From NCBI GenBank assembly GCA_029262055.1, contig JAJDAD010000003.1, forward strand, positions 1 through 64,000: DNA of 64,000 nucleotides, given 5' to 3'. The notes beneath the pieces are model-generated. The model saw only the letters and a program-made list of their open reading frames with translations, did no database searches and was not told where the DNA came from. A program made the position numbers and the translations under genes. The DNA comes from Candidatus Zhuqueibacterota bacterium (lineage in GTDB: Bacteria > Zhuqueibacterota > Zhuqueibacteria > Oceanimicrobiales > Oceanimicrobiaceae). Of this stretch, positions 62,357 to 64,000 are shown piece by piece (within the stretch, counting starts at the first letter, position 1; the number at the start of each line of letters is the position of its first letter).

Positions 62357-64000
62357 CTATTTGTTTTCCTTTTCTTCTTCCGCCGCCGCAATAATTTTCT
62401 TGGTCACGTCTCCCGGTACTGTTTCGTAGTGCGAGAATTTTCGGCGGTGCAGCCCCCGCCCGTGAGTAATCGATCGTAGCGAGGTTGAGTACCGATACAA
62501 TTCCGACAGCGGCACTTTCGCTTTCACGATTTGAAACGGGCCTTCACTGTCCATTCCCGAAATCTTCCCACGCCTTCCTGAAATATCGCCCATGACGTCA
62601 CCCATATATTCTTCCGGCACCATCACCTCGACATCATAAACCGGCTCAAGGATCACTGGTTTCGCATCCAGAAACGCCTGTTTAAAAGCACGTGCGCCCG
62701 CGATCTTGAAAGCCATTTCCGAGGAGTCCACGTTATGGTAGCTGCCGTCGTAGAGTGAGACCCGGACATCAATCACTTTATATCCGGCCATGACGCCGTC
62801 TTCCAACGCTTCCCTGATACCCTTCTCGACGGCGGGAATGAATTTTCCCGGAATCACACCGCCGACTATGTTGTTGACAAATTCAAATCCGCCACCACTC
62901 GGCACCGGTTCAACCTTGATCCAGACATCCCCGAATTGACCCCGGCCACCAGTCTGCTTCTTATATTTGTACTGGGTCTGAGACGAACTGCGGATTGTTT
63001 CACGGTAGGGAATTTTAGGTTCCACCAGCTCGACGTCAACACCAAACTTTTCCTTCAGACGTTTGACCACGATATCCAGATGCAATTCACCTTGTCCTGA
63101 GATAATTGTCTGCGCCAGCTCTGCGTCGTGATTCACAAGAAAAGTCGGATCCTGCTCATGCAGCACATGCAACCCGGTTGAGATCTTGTCCTCGTCGCCC
63201 TTGGCTTTGGGTTCAACAGCGATTCTAATCACCGGCGAGGGGAAGCTGATCCCGGACAGGGTGATTGGATCTTGCTTGGTGCTCAACGTGTTTCCGGTGT
63301 GCGTATCCTTCAGCTTGACTGTGGCTCCAATGTCGCCGGCGTACAATGTTCCGACCTCTTTGCGATTCTTGCCATTCATCAGAAAAATCTGCCCGATCTT
63401 TTCCCCGACATTTCGCGTTGTGTTTTGCACCTCGGTGCCGGCCTGCAACTTACCGGACACGACACGGAAAAACGACATCTCCCCAACGTGTGCTTCCGAA
63501 ACGGTCTTGAACACAAGCAGCGAAAGTGGAGCATCAATATTGCACTCTCTGCTCGCTTCAGCGGAGCCGGTTGTGCCAGCTTCAGCGGGGCGGTCGGCGG
63601 GCGAAATCCCGTAGTCAGCCAGGAAGTCCATCAGGTGTTTCAGACCAATATTCTTCGTTCCAGCGCCACACAGTACCGGAAAAATACTTTGCTTAAGGAT
63701 GCCCGCCCGAAGCCCCTGCGTCACCTCATCCGCTGTTAACTCTCCATCTTCAAAGAACTTTTCCAAAAGCGCATCGTCGCTTTCCGCGGCAACCTCGACG
63801 AGCTTCTCCCGCAACTCATCAGCCTTTGCCTTGTGCTCGGCAGGAATGTCACTGACCGAAAACTTACCCGAGCCATCCCCTTCATATTTGACCAGTTTCA
63901 TGGATAGTAAATCTACAAATGAGTCGAAGGCTTCACCCGCATTGGTCGGGAACTGGATCACAGCTCCCTTGTTCTCAAACCGGTCCTGAATCGATGCTAA
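62357..64000 (-). CDS. Elongation factor G-like GTPase, C-terminal part (5' end outside window)
   Basis: At least 548 codons are present, open to the right edge (IQDRFENKGAVIQFPTN at the edge). Features: domain II (SFFRVVSGKLQAGTEV), domain III (SGQGELHLDIVVKRL), domain IV (VDSSEMAFKIAGARAFKQAF) and domain V (EEYMGDVMGDISGRRGKISG). The N-terminal GTP-binding domain is missing because of the window edge. The divergent style (Gly/Thr-rich linker TTGSAEAS, the TGGRGQFGDVWIKVEP variant) suggests a second, EF-G-II-like paralog rather than the main ribosomal factor, which is inference. It converges with mazG, 13 bp apart. Confidence 0.9.
   Translation of the reverse strand, partial: LASIQDRFENKGAVIQFPTNAGEAFDSFVDLLSMKLVKYEGDGSGKFSVSDIPAEHKAKADELREKLVEVAAESDDALLEKFFEDGELTADEVTQGLRAGILKQSIFPVLCGAGTKNIGLKHLMDFLADYGISPADRPAEAGTTGSAEASRECNIDAPLSLLVFKTVSEAHVGEMSFFRVVSGKLQAGTEVQNTTRNVGEKIGQIFLMNGKNRKEVGTLYAGDIGATVKLKDTHTGNTLSTKQDPITLSGISFPSPVIRIAVEPKAKGDEDKISTGLHVLHEQDPTFLVNHDAELAQTIISGQGELHLDIVVKRLKEKFGVDVELVEPKIPYRETIRSSSQTQYKYKKQTGGRGQFGDVWIKVEPVPSGGGFEFVNNIVGGVIPGKFIPAVEKGIREALEDGVMAGYKVIDVRVSLYDGSYHNVDSSEMAFKIAGARAFKQAFLDAKPVILEPVYDVEVMVPEEYMGDVMGDISGRRGKISGMDSEGPFQIVKAKVPLSELYRYSTSLRSITHGRGLHRRKFSHYETVPGDVTKKIIAAAEEEKENK

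Noticed and set aside
1-64000. Mobile elements, integrases, att sites, tRNA or rRNA genes
   Set aside because: No transposase, integrase, recombinase, tRNA-like or rRNA-like sequence was recognised on either strand.

Overview
The window is a stretch of bacterial chromosome of medium GC content with no rRNA, tRNA, CRISPR array, phage or insertion sequence that I can see. At least four large secreted proteins end in the roughly 85-residue type IX secretion (T9SS) sorting domain of the 'YPNPFNPxTxIxYxLP ... SGxYFYRxxAGxFxxxxKMxLLK' kind. Together with the small DUF4321 protein, a PorV-like barrel and TPR lipoproteins, this points to the FCB superphylum. The closest feel is Calditrichota/KSB1/Ignavibacteria-like lineages rather than classical Bacteroidetes, but that placement is inference from protein style only.

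Layout. (1) 1-11 kb: two giant secreted multidomain proteins in tandem on the minus strand. They share a ~390-residue propeller-like module and Big_9/cadherin-like repeats; the second runs off the left edge. (2) 11-19 kb: a deacetylase, an enoyl-CoA hydratase, an aldo/keto reductase-RidA fusion coupled to an APC permease, and two NAD(P)-binding SDR/epimerase genes on the plus strand. (3) 19.5-33.6 kb: a secretome block with a matrixin-type protease and its small secreted neighbour, two paralogous sortilin/BNR-repeat proteins with T9SS tails, and a small secreted protein. Between the paralogs lie two degenerate leftover copies of a T9SS tail. (4) 33.7-37.5 kb: a phenylacetyl-CoA epoxidase-type operon paaA-paaD-paaB-paaC-zinc ribbon, in which PaaD is split into two genes and no PaaE reductase is present, followed by a CBM20-esterase. 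(5) 37.9 kb: an orphan LytTR response regulator.

(6) 38.7-50.2 kb: a compact run of 15 minus-strand genes, ecfT-truA-tal-htrA-purB-purC-psd-pssA-purS-purQ-DUF4321-tatA-tatA-gatA-gatB. A good promoter-like sequence lies before ecfT and the gaps or overlaps are at most 38 nt. It mixes purine synthesis, phosphatidylethanolamine synthesis, Tat export and Glu/Asp-tRNA amidotransfer. gatA appears to start on ATC. (7) 50.5-61.3 kb: a plus-strand aminopeptidase-like gene facing cdsA-pyrD-pyrK-TPR lipoprotein (cdsA probably starts on CTG). Behind these are the Gx-transporter/NusG-II pair, a PorV-like barrel-TPR fusion, a membrane adenylate cyclase and a small membrane protein. (8) 61.5-64 kb: mazG on the plus strand facing the 3' end of an EF-G-like gene that leaves the right edge.

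The housekeeping half (38-64 kb) is dense and ordinary in content. The accessory half (1-37 kb) is looser and carries most of the unusual features: giant repeat proteins, tail remnants, the split paaD and the AKR-RidA fusion.
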